From contig CAUYLG010008977.1 in NCBI GenBank assembly GCA_963573385.1, forward strand, positions 1 to 64,000: a DNA stretch of 64,000 bases, given 5' to 3'. Of this stretch, positions 1-62,028 are shown piece by piece. The translations under genes and the position numbers were made by a program. The DNA comes from Cacajao melanocephalus. Taxonomy: Eukaryota > Chordata > Mammalia > Primates > Pitheciidae. A model generated the notes under the pieces. That model made no database searches and was not told where the DNA came from. It worked only from the letters and a program-made list of their open reading frames with translations. The first letter of the stretch is position 1, and each line of letters starts with the position of its first letter.

Positions 1-150
1 GCCACCATGCCCAGCTAATTTTTGTATTTTTTAGTAGAGACGGGGTTTCACCATATTGACCAGGATGGTCTTGATCTCTTGACCTTGTGATCCACCCGCC
101 TCGGCCTCCCAAAGTGCTGGGATTATAGGCGTGAGCCACCACGCCTGGCC
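1..150 (-). mobile_element. Alu (partial, cut by window start)
   Basis: This is antisense Alu sequence from the middle of the element to its head (GTGAGCCACCACGCCTGGCC at the end). The rest lies before the window. Confidence 0.95.
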
Positions 151-593
151 CACATGTACGTGTATTTTTAAAGATTATTTCTTGATTACATTCTCATGAT
201 TCAAATGCAAAACATTTGAATATAAAAAGATATATTCAAATATAAAAAGGTGTATATTGAGACATCTGGGTCCTGTTCCATCCTTGTCTACCCTATTCCT
301 TTCCTCTTCCTCATATAGGTAATTACTTTTCTTAGTATCCTTCTAGTATTTCTTTATGTAAATATAGGCAAAAATAAATATATATTCTTATTTTCCCCCT
401 TTCTTACTCAAAAGGTAGTATACTATTTGCTGTTTTCACTTATTTTGGTGCTCATAGAGAACTTGCTCACTCTTCTTTTTTAATAGCTGTTTAGTATCCA
501 TTGTGCAGATGGTTTCTTTAACTACTTCCCTGTATATGAACAGTTGGCTAACCAATGTGGCTTTTTTAATATATGTTTTTAAAATTCCCTTAG
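151..593 (+). other. DENND4A intron end, no repeat recognised
   Basis: AT-rich intronic sequence leading to the acceptor at 592-593. It resembles degraded LINE-type sequence (TTTCTTACTCAAAAGGTAGTA...) but I cannot assign it. Confidence 0.5.
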
Positions 594-50990
<50,397 letters not shown>

Positions 50991-53211
50991 GATGTATTTG
51001 TATGTGTAAACATTCAATGTATATTGTATAGTCAGTGTATAAAATAACACTTTTAGACTCTAAATATTTTTTCTTCAATTTTTGAAAATACAATTTGTAA
51101 ATGGTTCAAAAGACTCAGACAGCTTATGTACAGAATGTTTGAAGATGCAGATAGTGACAAGTGGGGAGAAAGCCACTTTGTTTCTCGTTTCTTTTTTTTT
51201 TCTTCTTCTTCTTTAACTCCCCTGTAATAGGTAATTAAGTATTTTTGTGATGAGGAAATCCCTAAACAAAATTAGTTGCCATAAAGTATGACAACTGTTT
51301 TATGTTTTCTCTTGGAAGAGACAAATTGAAAAATCATGAATGGAATCTAAACAGAAATGTCAGATGAAAGTATTTCCTCTTTTAATAGACTGTTCAAATG
51401 CTTTGACTATGAAGTTGTATTATACATATTTTAAATTGTTTATAGTAAGTTGATATTTTTTTAATTTTTAAATTTAATATAGCAAACTTAAAATGAATTT
51501 AAACTTAAGAAGCAAGCAAGCAAGTGCGTATTTTCCTTGTCTGCTGCTATTTGAATTAATCAGTACAGCTGCAGATCTCTCTGTGTGTATATCTATCTAT
51601 ATATATATATTTTTATTACTTGGGAGAATGAATTTTAAAATGTCAGTGCTAGTGTCAGTGTTGTCCTAGGATTGCATGTTAGTTCCCCTAAGCCTGAGTG
51701 CGGGGAGTGAGTCATGGCAAGGGTAGTGTGCACTGCCCAGACTGACTCATGGAGCCGTGTGCAAGGAGAGCCAGAGAAGTTCATTATACTGTGACTCCAA
51801 AATTGTCTCTATTGCTAATAGATACATATAGTATACAGGGAAAATAGCTTATACATCCAAATATCAATTTAAATTTTAATATTCTATGTGAAAACTTACA
51901 TTGGGAAATATGCAGACAAATGATTGTATTCCAGATTTTACCCTTACTTTAAAATCCAAAATATTGGGTATGATGCAAATTATACTATAGAATATTTATC
52001 TGAAATGTGACTTGCTGGGGTATTCTGTTAATACTATATATAAATATCCAGAAGTAGAAAACTTGCCCTCTAAAAGTACAGCCAGATAGACTTTCATCCA
52101 TATTGAGGAACTTAGCTTTTTCAACAAGCTTCAGAATCTGAAGTCTGTAGAATCTAAGTGCAGAAATATCCAGAAATCAAACAAGAAATTGAAAGTTTAT
52201 ATATCATGAGTATTAAATAGGCTTTAAAAATATATTTTTAGTCATATTATTTCTGATGTCACTTTGGGTGATTTCTGGTAAAGAAAAACATCTTTTGGTT
52301 GATAGAACTATTTATATATTTTTAATATGTGTATGGGTTTGCACACATTATCATTAGTAAATGACACCTCTAGCTAGTTTTAAAAAGGAAAAAATGGACA
52401 CTCCCAAATTAGATATGTAAAGTCAGTAGAGTCCACAACACTTGGACTGGAGATACCTTGGAGTCCTGAGACCTAGAATCAGTTCAGCTGCAGAAAACCC
52501 ACCTTTTGAGTTCACACAGCTAGTGAATAGCACCAAGCTGAAACATTTCACAGCTTTCAACTCTGGGAAATAATGGAGAGAGTTTAAAAATGTCAAACTT
52601 CAGTTCAGTTAGTTTGGGGCTGAACTTGCTTACTTGAAAAATCTGGTGCTAGGCACATATATCTGCCTCTCCTTTGTAAATACCACTCCAATCTTATTCT
52701 TTACTATTGACATCCAAGCTTCACGTTCTACTTGTTCTTCATGTTCTTTAAATCATTTGAAAGTTGTCAACTGAGAGAAACATTTGAAGGGGAGGCTTTT
52801 GGCCTGGTGATAAACATCCCTCCAAACAGGATTCTGAGGTTCTCTTCTATTTGTGGTTGGTTGTTTTTATTCTCTTTTAAAAAAAGCTTTCACTGTTGTT
52901 TACTTTTTGTGTAACACAAACAAAATGTAGGAATCATAGTTTATTGATTTCAAATGGCTGACAAAAAAGAATGAGATAAAACCATTCTTTATGGCTTTAT
53001 GATTCAGACTCATTTGGAAAAGCGAATGTAATTTTTACGTCTTCCTTCCACCCCAAGTTTTGTTTCTGCTTTTGGAGAAGGTTATATTTCCCCTACTATT
53101 AATCCCCAAGGAATATTATTGCAGAGATTTAGTCTTTTAAAATAAAACCTAAAACATGAATACAAGGTGGTAAACCTGTTCAAAAGAAAATTAAAATTTG
53201 AATCATTCTTG

Positions 53212-53512
53212 GGCTGAGCATGGTAGCTCATGGAGGCCTGTAATCCCAGCACTTTGGGAGTCCGAGGCAGGGAGGACTCCTTGAGTCCAGGAGTTTGAGG
53301 CCAGCCTGAGCAACACAGAGACCCTGTCTTTACAAAAAAAAATTGTTTTAAATTAGCTTGGCATGGCAGCTCATGCTTGGTAATCCCAGCTACTTGGGAA
53401 GCTGAAGCAGGAGGATCACCTTGAGCCTAGGGGTCTGAGCCTGCAGTGAGCTGTGATCATGCTACTGCACTCAAGCCTGGATTACAGAGCAAGACCCTGT
53501 CTCAAAAAAAAG
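53212..53512 (+). mobile_element. Alu in DENND4A 3' UTR region
   Basis: GGCTGAGCATGGTAGCTCAT to CCTGTCTCAAAAAAAAGAAA; diverged, J-like. Confidence 0.92.
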
Positions 53513-53690
53513 AAAACAGAAGATATAAATCATCCTTTAAAATAACTCTACATAAACTCTTCTTCAGTTTTCCCTCTGTTAACTGTACATTTTGGAGAAT
53601 AATGGCCAATCATGTTGGAGAGAAATACCCTTTTGCTACATTATCTTATTTTCTTACTCTTAGTTTTGTTTATATGTTCAAATTGTTGAC

Positions 53691-53696
53691 AATAAA
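53691..53696 (+). promoter_or_regulatory. Candidate polyadenylation signal, DENND4A
   Basis: AATAAA in the sense orientation about 2.7 kb after the DENND4A stop. A second AATAAA lies at 53141. Which is used cannot be told from sequence. Confidence 0.35.
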
Positions 53697-54115
53697 CCAT
53701 GTCCTGTGCTGATAATAGCTTGTTTACTATGTCCTACCATTATGTTCTAAATGGCACACATTTGTATTCCATATCATATTTCAGATACTCTACTTTTTCC
53801 TCCTTCTGTTAGGTGGACAAATATGCAGCCATTCATATTCTGATTTTTATCTTCTTTTCCCTGACTTTCTCGGGGTTTTGATTTTTGTTTCATTCTAAAA
53901 CCCTAACACCACCAGCATATTTAATTGTAAGGTTTTCAAATATGTCTCTCCATTTGTGTATTTAGAGAAATGGTCCCAGAAAACATTGGTTCAACATTTT
54001 AGGCAAAACACTTGTTTTTACTTGATGCTGATAATTACTATGATATTTAAGTGCAACCAGCAAGTATTAGCCAGATCTATATAGAAGTTATGCTTTATTT
54101 CTAAATACAGGCTGA

Positions 54116-54321
54116 GCTCCTGGAATCCAAATGCTCCAAAATCCAAAACTTATTGAATACTGACATGATGCTGAAAGGAAATGCTCATTTGAGCATTCTG
54201 GATTTCATATTTGGGATGTTCAGCCAGTTTGTATTCTTCCAATATTCCACATTTCAAAAAAATCTGAAATCCAAAACACTTCTGGTCCCAAATATTTCTG
54301 AGAAGGGATACTCAGCCTGTA
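54116..54321. mobile_element. Short DNA transposon with TA-flanked TIRs
   Basis: Perfect terminal inverted repeat TACAGGCTGAG (54116) / CTCAGCCTGTA (to 54321). Internal wording GGAATCCAAATGCTCCAAAA and AAAACACTTCTGGTCCCAAA is that of a common TcMar-type MER element. About 205 bp. Confidence 0.85.
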
Positions 54322-55337
54322 CTTTGTAAGTGTGTGGTATGAAAATACCTATTTGTTTGGTAATGTACAGTAGCCCAGCTTTATTTTTATTTCTCTCACT
54401 AGAACTTGAAAGCTGCTATTTGGTACTTTATCTCAGAGCAGGAAGAGAAAGAGCAGGCTGTCTCTTTGAGAGAACCCTTGTCCTTTGTGATAATGTTAGC
54501 ATGCACTGCCTCTTCCTGTCTGGATACAAGACTAAGCTTTATTTCAAAACTGAACTCTCTAGCAGCTGCATAACAGTTTACCTTAGTATCTTTAGTACTT
54601 GGTATCTTATCCTCATACTACCTTGCTCCTTTGGCCTCAAAGTAAGCATATTTGGTAGCGTAATTATTTTTGTTTACAAAATTAGCAGTACACATTTTTA
54701 AGAATTTTAATCTTTGATTGCAGAAGTCTGTGCATGTGCTTGTACTCAGATAGTAATAACCTCTTCTGATAAAGTTACTGCTGCCTTTCCACAGTTCCTG
54801 TTCATTTGGATGGCTCTCTCCTTTTGTATTTAGAGATTTTCTTTTCAAATGTAGTACTGTGATAAAACTATTGCAGCAACTGGTAGGTTTTCTGCAAATG
54901 AAATTCTCCAGGTTTTGCCTGCTCATACACAGAAGGGCCTGAAGACCAGAAGTGTGTCTTCAGTTGTGCAGGCAGACTTGGGCCAGGGTGTCCTGTAGGC
55001 TTTAGTGAACCCCCAGTGATAGGCAGCTCTGCCTCATGAGCCCTGTCGTTACACCTTTCATAGCATCCAGTCCCCTACACACAGCTGTACCTGTTGGGGG
55101 ACCCTCCCACCAAAAAAGGGTCAGAACCAAAAGTATTCATTGGCACATAAGGACAACCAATACTTTACCAAGCTGGTATTACATTCCAATTCCTGCCCCA
55201 CTTTGGTAATCAATCTTTCAATAAATAATATTGATATAGACAGTTATAAAAGACTATGCCTGTAGTTTGGTAAAACCGTTTTCAGATCTATTGATGACAG
55301 TGCAATATAATGTTCAAAATATATAGTAACCATTTTG
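54322..55337. other. Convergent 3' interval, no repeat recognised
   Basis: Unique sequence. Short frames on both strands (for example 54330-54701 plus and 54926-54618 minus) have no recognisable product. May belong to a long 3' UTR of either gene. Confidence 0.45.
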
Positions 55338-55641
55338 GCTGGGTACAATGGCTCACGCCTGTAATCTCAGCACTTTGGCAGGCCAAGGCAGGTGGATTGC
55401 TTGAGCTCAGGAGTTCAAGACCAGCCTGGGCAACATGGCAAAACCCCATCTCTACAAAACAATACAAAAATTAGCTGGGTGTGGTGGCACACTTCTGTAG
55501 TCCCAGCTACTTGGGGGGCTGAGGCAGGAGGATCCCTTGAGCCTGAAACGTGAGGCTACAGTGAGCCATGTTCATGCCACTGTACTCCAGCCTGGGTGAC
55601 AGGGCAAGGCCCCGTTTCTTTAAAAAAAAAAAAAAAAAAAA
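55338..55641 (+). mobile_element. Alu
   Basis: GGCTGGGTACAATGGCTCAC to a 20-base A-tail. Confidence 0.94.
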
Positions 55642-57519
55642 GTGAACCATTTAAACACGTAACAGTTTCCAAAACTTGGAATATATCTTTTTTTTCCTGG
55701 TACTATATAGAATCTTAACCCATTAAATTGGGAAGAATTTAGAAATCTGGCTCAAACCTAATACCAGGGCCATCAAGGAAGTACAGCATAAGGGGGTTGA
55801 ATAAGTCATCCATGTAACCACTGACTTCCAATTCAATTACCTATGTGGGACAGTTCAGACTTTCCAGGCTGAATGATCTAGAATTTGTCACAAGTAACTG
55901 TATACAGAATATTCTGCCTATAAAGTGAGAGGACCATCTCAATATTATCTTGACATTTTAAAATGGTACTTTACCTCTAAAATGCATGATTTTAATATTA
56001 TAGTAGGTTTGTAAATGTGTGAACAAAAAATTTAATTTCCAGGTAAAATCAATTAGTCTTTTCAAAGTTACACAAGTTTTCCATCTCCCTGAAGTAATCT
56101 CTTTCTCTCCCCCAGTGAATTCCTATTCAACCATCAAGACTCAGCTTTCGTACTTGTCCTTTTCTGTAACAGTGTGAAGTGATCAGAACTTCCTTTCTAG
56201 GCAAAGGGGTATGCCAGAAATTCAACAAACTGGGAAAAGGATGTGAGATTATTAGAGTTGGTTTTAATCATACATGGATATTCCAGCACTTTATCATTAC
56301 ACAGCGTTTTGCAGTTCATCACTCCTTTCTCGGTCTGAGGAAGAGCGTCAGATCCCAGGCTGTGGGCGAGGAGGTGACATCCCTGAGGCTAACTGGAACT
56401 GGTTGCAGACACCTGTTAGCACCGAGAATTTTGGGATTGGGACCTCCCTCCCAAAGTTATTTCTCTCTCCTCCTGTTCTTAGGCCATGGCTATGGAAACC
56501 CAGCAGTGCAGCAGCATCAGGAATAAGGATAATGATAATTAATTTAAGAATATGAAATTGGAAGATGATTCCATACTCTTCATCAGTCGTCTTGGAAGGA
56601 TTCTAAAGAAGTGACCTAAAGATAAGGATGAGCCCATCCATGTTGTAAAGTAAAATACCATTGGGATTCACAGTTTATTGAAATTTAATAAAAATTATTT
56701 CCAAAGAATGGGAATCCTGGAGTAGCGAGGCAATTAATTAACCAGTTCATCTTAAAAGATGGAATACTTGGAACACCTTAGCCATTGTTCAATGCCAAAA
56801 TGTTTGGGTTTTTTTCACATCACATCTGTTCTATCTTTTCATCTTCAGTGAATCATTCCTCATGTTTGTAATTAAAGCCATATTTGCCATCATACTCTGT
56901 AGTCACCTCAGCTCATCATTTTCTCTGAAGCCAGTGATAGTAAAATGTTTTATTTCTAATATGTCCCTTAACTTGATTCTAATAAAAGCAGCAAGCAGTG
57001 GTATTTAATATACAAACTCATCAAATTCCACATAAAATGTTTAACCACATTTTTAAAAACTCAAGTGTCCTTTACAGTAGATACCTTGGAAATAATAATA
57101 CACTTTTTCTCACCATGTTGTCATTGTGTTATGCATTCTTGGAATTTCCCTTTTGTAATTATCTTAAGATCCATTCATAAACCACAGAAGAAATCAGTCT
57201 TGCTTTATAATCCTATCTAGGTTGACATACAAAAATAGCATTGCCTCACTGGATCTTTCACTTTATAAAGCAGATGTGGCTCTACTGACTTTGGACTCTT
57301 CAGAATGACTTCCCTTCCCTCTCCACTCAACTGTCATTGTTGGGTGTGAACATGCTGGAGGGGTGGAGCCAGGACAGCTTTGTTAGAATGTCTAATTGCT
57401 CAAGGTGACCACTGATGGAGACAACATGAACTTGGATGTTCTAATAAATACATACTTTTAAATAGCCTCTAGAGTAGTTTTCTTTCCTAATTTCCACTCC
57501 TTCCAACTCAAGGGCGAAT
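55642..57519. other. Convergent 3' interval, no repeat recognised
   Basis: About 1.9 kb of unique sequence between candidate gene ends. It holds AATAAA on both strands (plus: 56687, 56981, 57443; minus: 56949, 56674). No coding signal recognised, including the plus-strand frames near 56180-56555. Confidence 0.45.
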
Positions 57520-58243
57520 TATGAATGTTTATTTTTCAGGCTGCTTTGTTTAATTTCACTTTGCAGAAACGGAACAATAAGAGTTAAAGTAGTCCTCCTT
57601 TTAAGATAGAAAATGCTGGTATAGATCCAGATGCAGTGGACTACAAAAAGTGGAATGATCATTGATTCCTGTTGTTATACTTCTTTTTTCCTGTATCCTT
57701 GGATCCTTAAACTCACCAATAACTGAACCTATGGTGATTACAAACCGGATAGAACCTCACATTTTGAACAGAAAGAGAGGAGACAAATTTGCAGTGTGCT
57801 TGAGGCAGAGGCCAGGAAGGCTGAGATGTAGACCATGTCTCACATCTGCATCTTTTGGGCCAGCAGCCCTTCAGAAATGATCAGGGAATGGTGAGCATAG
57901 GGGCTTGTCTTACAGCTGCTGTGCCTACCCCAACTTTTGCTCCCGGTTATCATTCAGAAAACCCTCTGGCTCCAGGGGTCCTTCTACTGCCTCCATGTAA
58001 TAGATGGCTGCATGAGTCCGGTAGAAACTCCACCCCTCCAGAGGTGAGGTTCTTAATCCACAATGAGCTGCAGGTGTTTCGAAGGACAAACCTGAGTCCC
58101 AGATCACATTCACATCAGAGGTCCTTGGTCACTCAGTTCACTTTCCAGGATCATGTATGTTCCTTCATTAATGTCACAAGAGATAACAGTAACTTCTGGC
58201 ATAGTCTTCTGATCTATGCCCATTGTGAGCAAGAGTGACTGAC
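57520..58243 (-). other. SLC24A1: SLC24A1 3' UTR (end uncertain)
   Basis: This follows the stop on the - strand. The first AATAAA in this orientation is at 57533-57528, about 710 bases after the stop; others lie at 56954-56949 and 56679-56674. The interval is largely unique sequence. The open frames seen on the + strand here (57662-58238) have no recognisable product and are taken as chance. Confidence 0.4.
57528..57533 (-). promoter_or_regulatory. Candidate polyadenylation signal, SLC24A1
   Basis: TTTATT on the + strand, which is AATAAA on the SLC24A1 strand, about 710 bases downstream of its stop codon. Two further copies lie further along, so the true site is unproven. Confidence 0.35.
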
Positions 58244-58493
58244 TCAGACAGATACAGGACAGGATATGATTCGATCTTCTAACATCACACTGATTATCAG
58301 GAATACAAAGTAAAGGAGGAACATTGTGAAGCCCAGAATCTTGTTCATTCTCCATTTACATGACGCAATTGAAGAGATCACAAACAGGAGCATGAGAAAA
58401 AGCAAAACAATTGCACAAAACAAGCCATTGCTGCTGACTGGCACTGGCTGTAATCCATTGATAAGACAGAAAAGTAACCAAGGAACTGGCAAG
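58244..58493 (-). CDS. SLC24A1: SLC24A1 last coding exon
   Basis: The acceptor is CAATCTTGCAG. The first base completes a Gly codon, followed by [80 protein letters not shown] and SV, then TGA at 58246-58244. There are two or three transmembrane helices and a short C-terminal tail, the usual end of NCKX1. Confidence 0.95.
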
Positions 58494-61400
58494 CTGCAAG
58501 ATTGAAGAAACAATGTGAATATTCTTAATGTTTATAATAATCTCATACACTTAAATAGTATTTTACAGTTTACGAAGTATGTATTTTTCCACCAAGAAAA
58601 ATTAAAATCTTTGAAGTAGAGCAGAAATTATTAGCCCCATTTCACAGATAAGGAAACTAAGGTTCAAGGAAATTAAATTACTTGCCCAAGGACTCGCAGC
58701 TGATAACTAGAAGAGCTTAGATTAAAACTGAAGTGTTCTGAGTCTGAGCTTTTTCTAAATTTTCTGCATACTTCATGACTTCTGTGTGACTCACATCAGT
58801 TGATGTTTGCCTTTCTCTGTTTTATGCTGGGATTACCAGCACACATTACCACACCCGGCCCCAGTGTGATACAAACTCTTAAATCTCTAAATTTTGATAA
58901 GGCCTACATTTCTTTTAATTATTTAGTGATGACAGCTGCCTTTTTACCTGCCCCTCACCCCAAATACACATACACAAATTCAAATTTAAGGAAACAAATC
59001 TACCACCCAAATTCAGGACATGATTAGGGAAGTGAAAATGGCCCCTCTTTCTGACAAGGTAGGGAAAATGGGGAAAGAGGATGGGTACAGGAGGATAAGG
59101 TATTTGCTTGTTATGCAAAATGCTGTTTAGAGCCTCTGAGCAGGAGTTCATATACAAAAAGAGTACCAAGAGGTGAAACTGAGTCATTGCTTCTTCCAAC
59201 CCCACGTCCACCGCCTTGAAAGTCAGTGAGCAGAGCATTTGACTGTATTTGGTAATGGAATGGATTGGACTTTAGTTTTCGATTTATCTGTAAATTCTGG
59301 TCAGTTTCATTTCAAGCAGCATTTTAGTTCTATTATCCCATCTGTCTGTGACGAATGAAGGCTATTTTGTTGCTTTGCAGAAACTAACAATATAAATGCC
59401 CTTTTATTCTATGTATAATGAATAAAGCAGAAAACCAGTGAACAGAGCCAATGCAGTGTTTTCCAGTCACACTTAACATGCCTTTGAAAGTAACATTGCC
59501 ACTCACCCCACGGTGATATCAAATATGTTACTTCCCACAGAGCTTGACACAGCCATGTCTCCCAGGCCTTTTCGAGCAACAATCACACTGGTGATGAGGT
59601 CAGGAATTGATGTGCCTGCTGCGAGGATTGTCAGGCCCATAATCTCTTCGGAAATCCCTATTGTTTCACCAACCTGGTAAACAGTAATGAGAAACCATGG
59701 CAACAGTAGGTGAAAAACTTGAGGCACATCAAAGCACTATCCACATCCTACTTTATGCAAACAGAATGCCTTCTAAGGAGTTCAGCCACACCCACTCGCC
59801 CTGAGTGAGGGAGGGTGATAGGAGGAGCGACAGCTGAGATAGCCACAGAGACAAGCAAGACTCCTGCTCCTGACCAAAGGGACCATGCTGCTCTTCTTTT
59901 CACAATTGGTCTAAAAGTTACCTACAGCAGATCTGCCGCTCATGGTCATTCCAACTCTAACACCTCTACTTCCCCGCAAGAACTGCCCTTCCAAAGATCT
60001 GTTCATGTCAGCATTTCTATTTCCAGGAATGTGGACACTTGCTGTGTCCCAGGAACTAAGAGGCTGGAGGTGGAAGTATGAGCAAGATGACATAGACCCT
60101 AATCTCAGCCTTTTAGAGAGGAACGCTAGTAAACAAAGATTACAATGCAGTATTCCAGGCAGAACAGAAACACTATGGGCACTCAGAGGAAGACTAATGA
60201 AATGCCAGAGAGCACGTGAAACAGCTGGTTTTTAGAGTGAGTAGGGTTTCACCAGGTGAGAGGGATAGGTACATGGCGGAGAAAGCAGGAAATATGACTA
60301 ATAAGCCATGGTCAGCTGGAATCAGGCAGGATTCCAAGGCCCTCATGCTGCAGGGTATGACAGAAAAGCCATGCTTGAGAAGTACTATGTTCACTGGAAT
60401 AAAAAGTCTACCTTTAAGCCTTTACAAACAACACAGAAACTGCACAAATTCACCTGATCCTCGAGATTCCCTGAGTACCGGAAATTCATCCTGAAGGAAA
60501 GTGTCCTTGGGACCTGCTGGTAGAGGATTTCGTTCCTGCTGTTCACTCACCTGGTGAGCCCACCACACCATGAGGTATGAGAACATGGCTATCCACACGA
60601 TGGATCCCAGGAAGGTGAGAACAAAAAACTTCCTTGACTCCTGTTTGAAAGTTTGAAAAGGATGGGAAGTAAGTTGTAGAGGCTAAAGGTCTTTGGCCCC
60701 TCTGAGCAAGCCCAAGAATCAGTGACAAGGTCTAATGGAAGAGTGATGGATAGGAACTGGAGACATTTGACCTGAGGGCTCTCTCTCTCCAGGGAGGACC
60801 GTGAGATGGATGGAAAAGGATAGGGGTGAGGGGTACACATGTAGGGGAACCCAGCAGTCACCAGAGGGGTGTGCAGCAGTCACCAGAGGGAAGAGAGCTG
60901 TTTCCTTGCCCTAGAACCAGGCCAATCTAGGTATTCAGTTTGGCTTTTGCAACCTCCTCAAACCATTCCTTTCTGGTCAGACTTTTCCTTGCAAATAAGA
61001 ATGTTGGGTAGAAATAGCAGTGATTTCCTAGGTTTTGAGAATACTCCTGTGAAATATGGAGGAGGTTTAGTGACATCATTCCCAAATTAAAATCAAGAAA
61101 CTGAGATAGGAGTCAAAGAGGGACTGGTATACACTGCTTACAGCTGTGGAAATAAGGCACATTTGAGGTCTAGGGCCTCCCAAGTCCCATTGGTGTGTTG
61201 CCTGGGCACACGATCCTCCTCTAAGGCTTCAGTCCCTTCCCAGATCTCAGTGGTAGACCCCTGCCAAGCTGGTTGTCCCTGGCCTCTTCCTCCCCATTAA
61301 GTGTGAGCCCTGGGTGCCTAAAGACCCCACAACTTCCCTAGGGAAAAAAAGCCTGAGGTACAGATGGACACACTCACCGGCCTTCGGACATCGGGGACTG

Positions 61401-61555
61401 TCAGCCAGAGTGGGAACACGATGGGCAGGAGGAAGAGGTAAATGGCCTGCTTCTGCCTGGTTTCAGGCCAGTCCAGGGACAGCGGCTCTTCATTTTCTTC
61501 CTCTTCCTCCTCCTCCTCCTCCTCCTCCTCCTCCTCCTCCTCCTCCACCTCTTCC

Positions 61556-61587
<32 letters not shown>

Positions 61588-61594
61588 TTCCTTC

Positions 61595-61626
<32 letters not shown>

Positions 61627-62028
61627 CTCCTCTTCCTTCTCCTCCTTTTCTTCCTCCTCTTCCTTCTCCTCTTCCTCCTCTTCACTGTCCCCTCCATCAC
61701 TTCCCCCTTCATCTTCTGTATCTTTCTCATCATTTTTGGCTTCACTGTGATTTTCACCACTGAGTTCCTGGCTTTCAGTTTTGCCTTCATTACCTTTCAT
61801 TTCACCGTCTTCTGTGCAGATTTCACCCTCACCTTCACCTTCATTGTTTCCTTTTCCTTCTGCTTCATTTTCATCTCCACGTTCTGCTCCTTTTCCTTGT
61901 GTTTCAGTTTCACCTTCACCCTCTGGTTGAGTTTCATCTCCACTTTTCTCTTTGGTTTCACCTTCACCAACAGTTTCGCCCTCTTCACCTGTCATTTCAC
62001 CTGTGCTCTCAGCTTCAGCCACATCTTC
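58244..62028 (-). CDS. SLC24A1: SLC24A1 (NCKX1) C-terminal portion (4 exons, joined)
   Basis: In transcription order the exons are 62028-61378, 60640-60551, 59673-59507 and 58493-58244, all on the - strand. They total 1,158 nt, exactly 386 codons including TGA. The product is the C-terminal 385 residues of the rod photoreceptor Na+/Ca2+,K+ exchanger, a plasma-membrane antiporter that removes Ca2+ from rod outer segments using the Na+ and K+ gradients. The segment contains the acidic cytoplasmic loop, then the second hydrophobic cluster with the alpha-2 repeat ([10 protein letters not shown] and SSVGSNIFD), whose acidic residues bind cations in the NCX/NCKX family. Human loss-of-function alleles are known to cause congenital stationary night blindness. 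Upstream exons, including the large N-terminal one, lie beyond position 64000. The frame is intact. Confidence 0.95.
58560..58745 (-). mobile_element. MIR
   Basis: Antisense MIR words: AGCCCCATTTCACAGATAAG, GGAAACTAAGGTTCAAGGAA, TTACTTGCCCAAGGACTCGC. Intron of SLC24A1. Confidence 0.82.
58746..59506 (-). other. SLC24A1 last intron, remainder
   Basis: Mostly unique sequence, with a ~37-bp Alu-like scrap at 58826-58862 (GCTGGGATTACCAGC...). The donor of the exon is at 59506-59505. Confidence 0.5.
59507..59673 (-). CDS. SLC24A1: SLC24A1 exon: alpha-2 exchange repeat
   Basis: The acceptor is GTTTACCAG and the donor GTGGG/gtgagt. It encodes 55 residues plus two bases: [55 protein letters not shown]. 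This is the alpha-2 repeat of the Ca2+/cation antiporter superfamily; the Ser/Asp residues of GTSIPD and the SVGSNIFD motif are the expected cation-site residues and all are present. Confidence 0.95.
59674..60550 (-). other. SLC24A1 intron, no repeat recognised
   Basis: 877 bp between two coding exons; a MIR-like piece is possible near 60020-60110 but not assigned. Confidence 0.5.
60551..60640 (-). CDS. SLC24A1: SLC24A1 exon: transmembrane helix
   Basis: A 90-nt phase 0-0 exon with acceptor CAAACAG and donor CAG/gtgagt. The 30 residues begin [20 protein letters not shown] and end [10 protein letters not shown]. It is one membrane-spanning helix with a charged N-terminal cap. A short exon found by homology and frame. 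Confidence 0.93.
60641..61377 (-). other. SLC24A1 intron, no repeat recognised
   Basis: 737 bp of GC-richer unique sequence between exons. Donor GT at 61377-61376. Confidence 0.5.
61378..62028 (-). CDS. SLC24A1: SLC24A1 exon: acidic loop and first TM of second cluster
   Basis: The acceptor is GGATTGCAG (reading the - strand) and the donor CCG/gtgagt. It is 217 codons in phase 0. It opens [20 protein letters not shown] and continues with Gly/Glu-rich imperfect repeats ([25 protein letters not shown]). From 61683 down to 61495 comes a 63-residue tract with 58 Glu, interrupted by four Lys and one Val. Then follow [16 protein letters not shown] and a hydrophobic transmembrane segment [20 protein letters not shown]. 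The loop is cytoplasmic in NCKX1 and its length varies between species. Open frames on the opposite strand here, rich in Pro or Ser, are repeat artefacts. Confidence 0.94.
61495..61683 (-). repeat. GAG/GAA trinucleotide tract coding poly-Glu
   Basis: 189 bp: 63 codons, 58 of them GAG or GAA. Plus-strand pyrimidine runs are uninterrupted at 61548-61683 (136 nt) and 61495-61546, broken by a single A in the Val codon. Lies inside the SLC24A1 acidic loop, in frame. Confidence 0.97.

Larger units (their letters stand above)
50991..53715 (+). other. DENND4A: DENND4A 3' UTR (end uncertain)
   Basis: This is non-coding sequence after the stop, AT-rich and mostly free of repeats until an Alu at 53212. 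The right edge is a guess: AATAAA occurs at 53141-53146 and 53691-53696 on this strand, with further copies at 55220, 56687, 56981 and 57443. The second site is the first well-placed one beyond the Alu, so I end the entry about 20 bases after it. A longer 3' UTR running toward SLC24A1 cannot be excluded. It includes a short TA-rich stretch near 51598-51610. Confidence 0.5.

Noticed and set aside
56179..56555. Overlapping plus-strand frames of 115 and 93 residues
   Set aside because: No family resemblance, no splice context, and two overlapping frames of similar length suggest chance in a GC-richer patch.
57855..58238. Plus-strand open frame of 127 residues
   Set aside because: It lies opposite the SLC24A1 3' UTR and has no recognisable domain; likely chance.
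61314..61763. Plus-strand open frame of 149 residues with a long proline tract
   Set aside because: It is the complement of the GAG/GAA repeat that codes poly-Glu in SLC24A1. The minus-strand frame has matching splice sites and a known protein; this one does not.
61401..61790. Minus-strand Arg/Lys-rich frame of 129 residues
   Set aside because: Another frame of the same triplet repeat; out of phase with the SLC24A1 exon.
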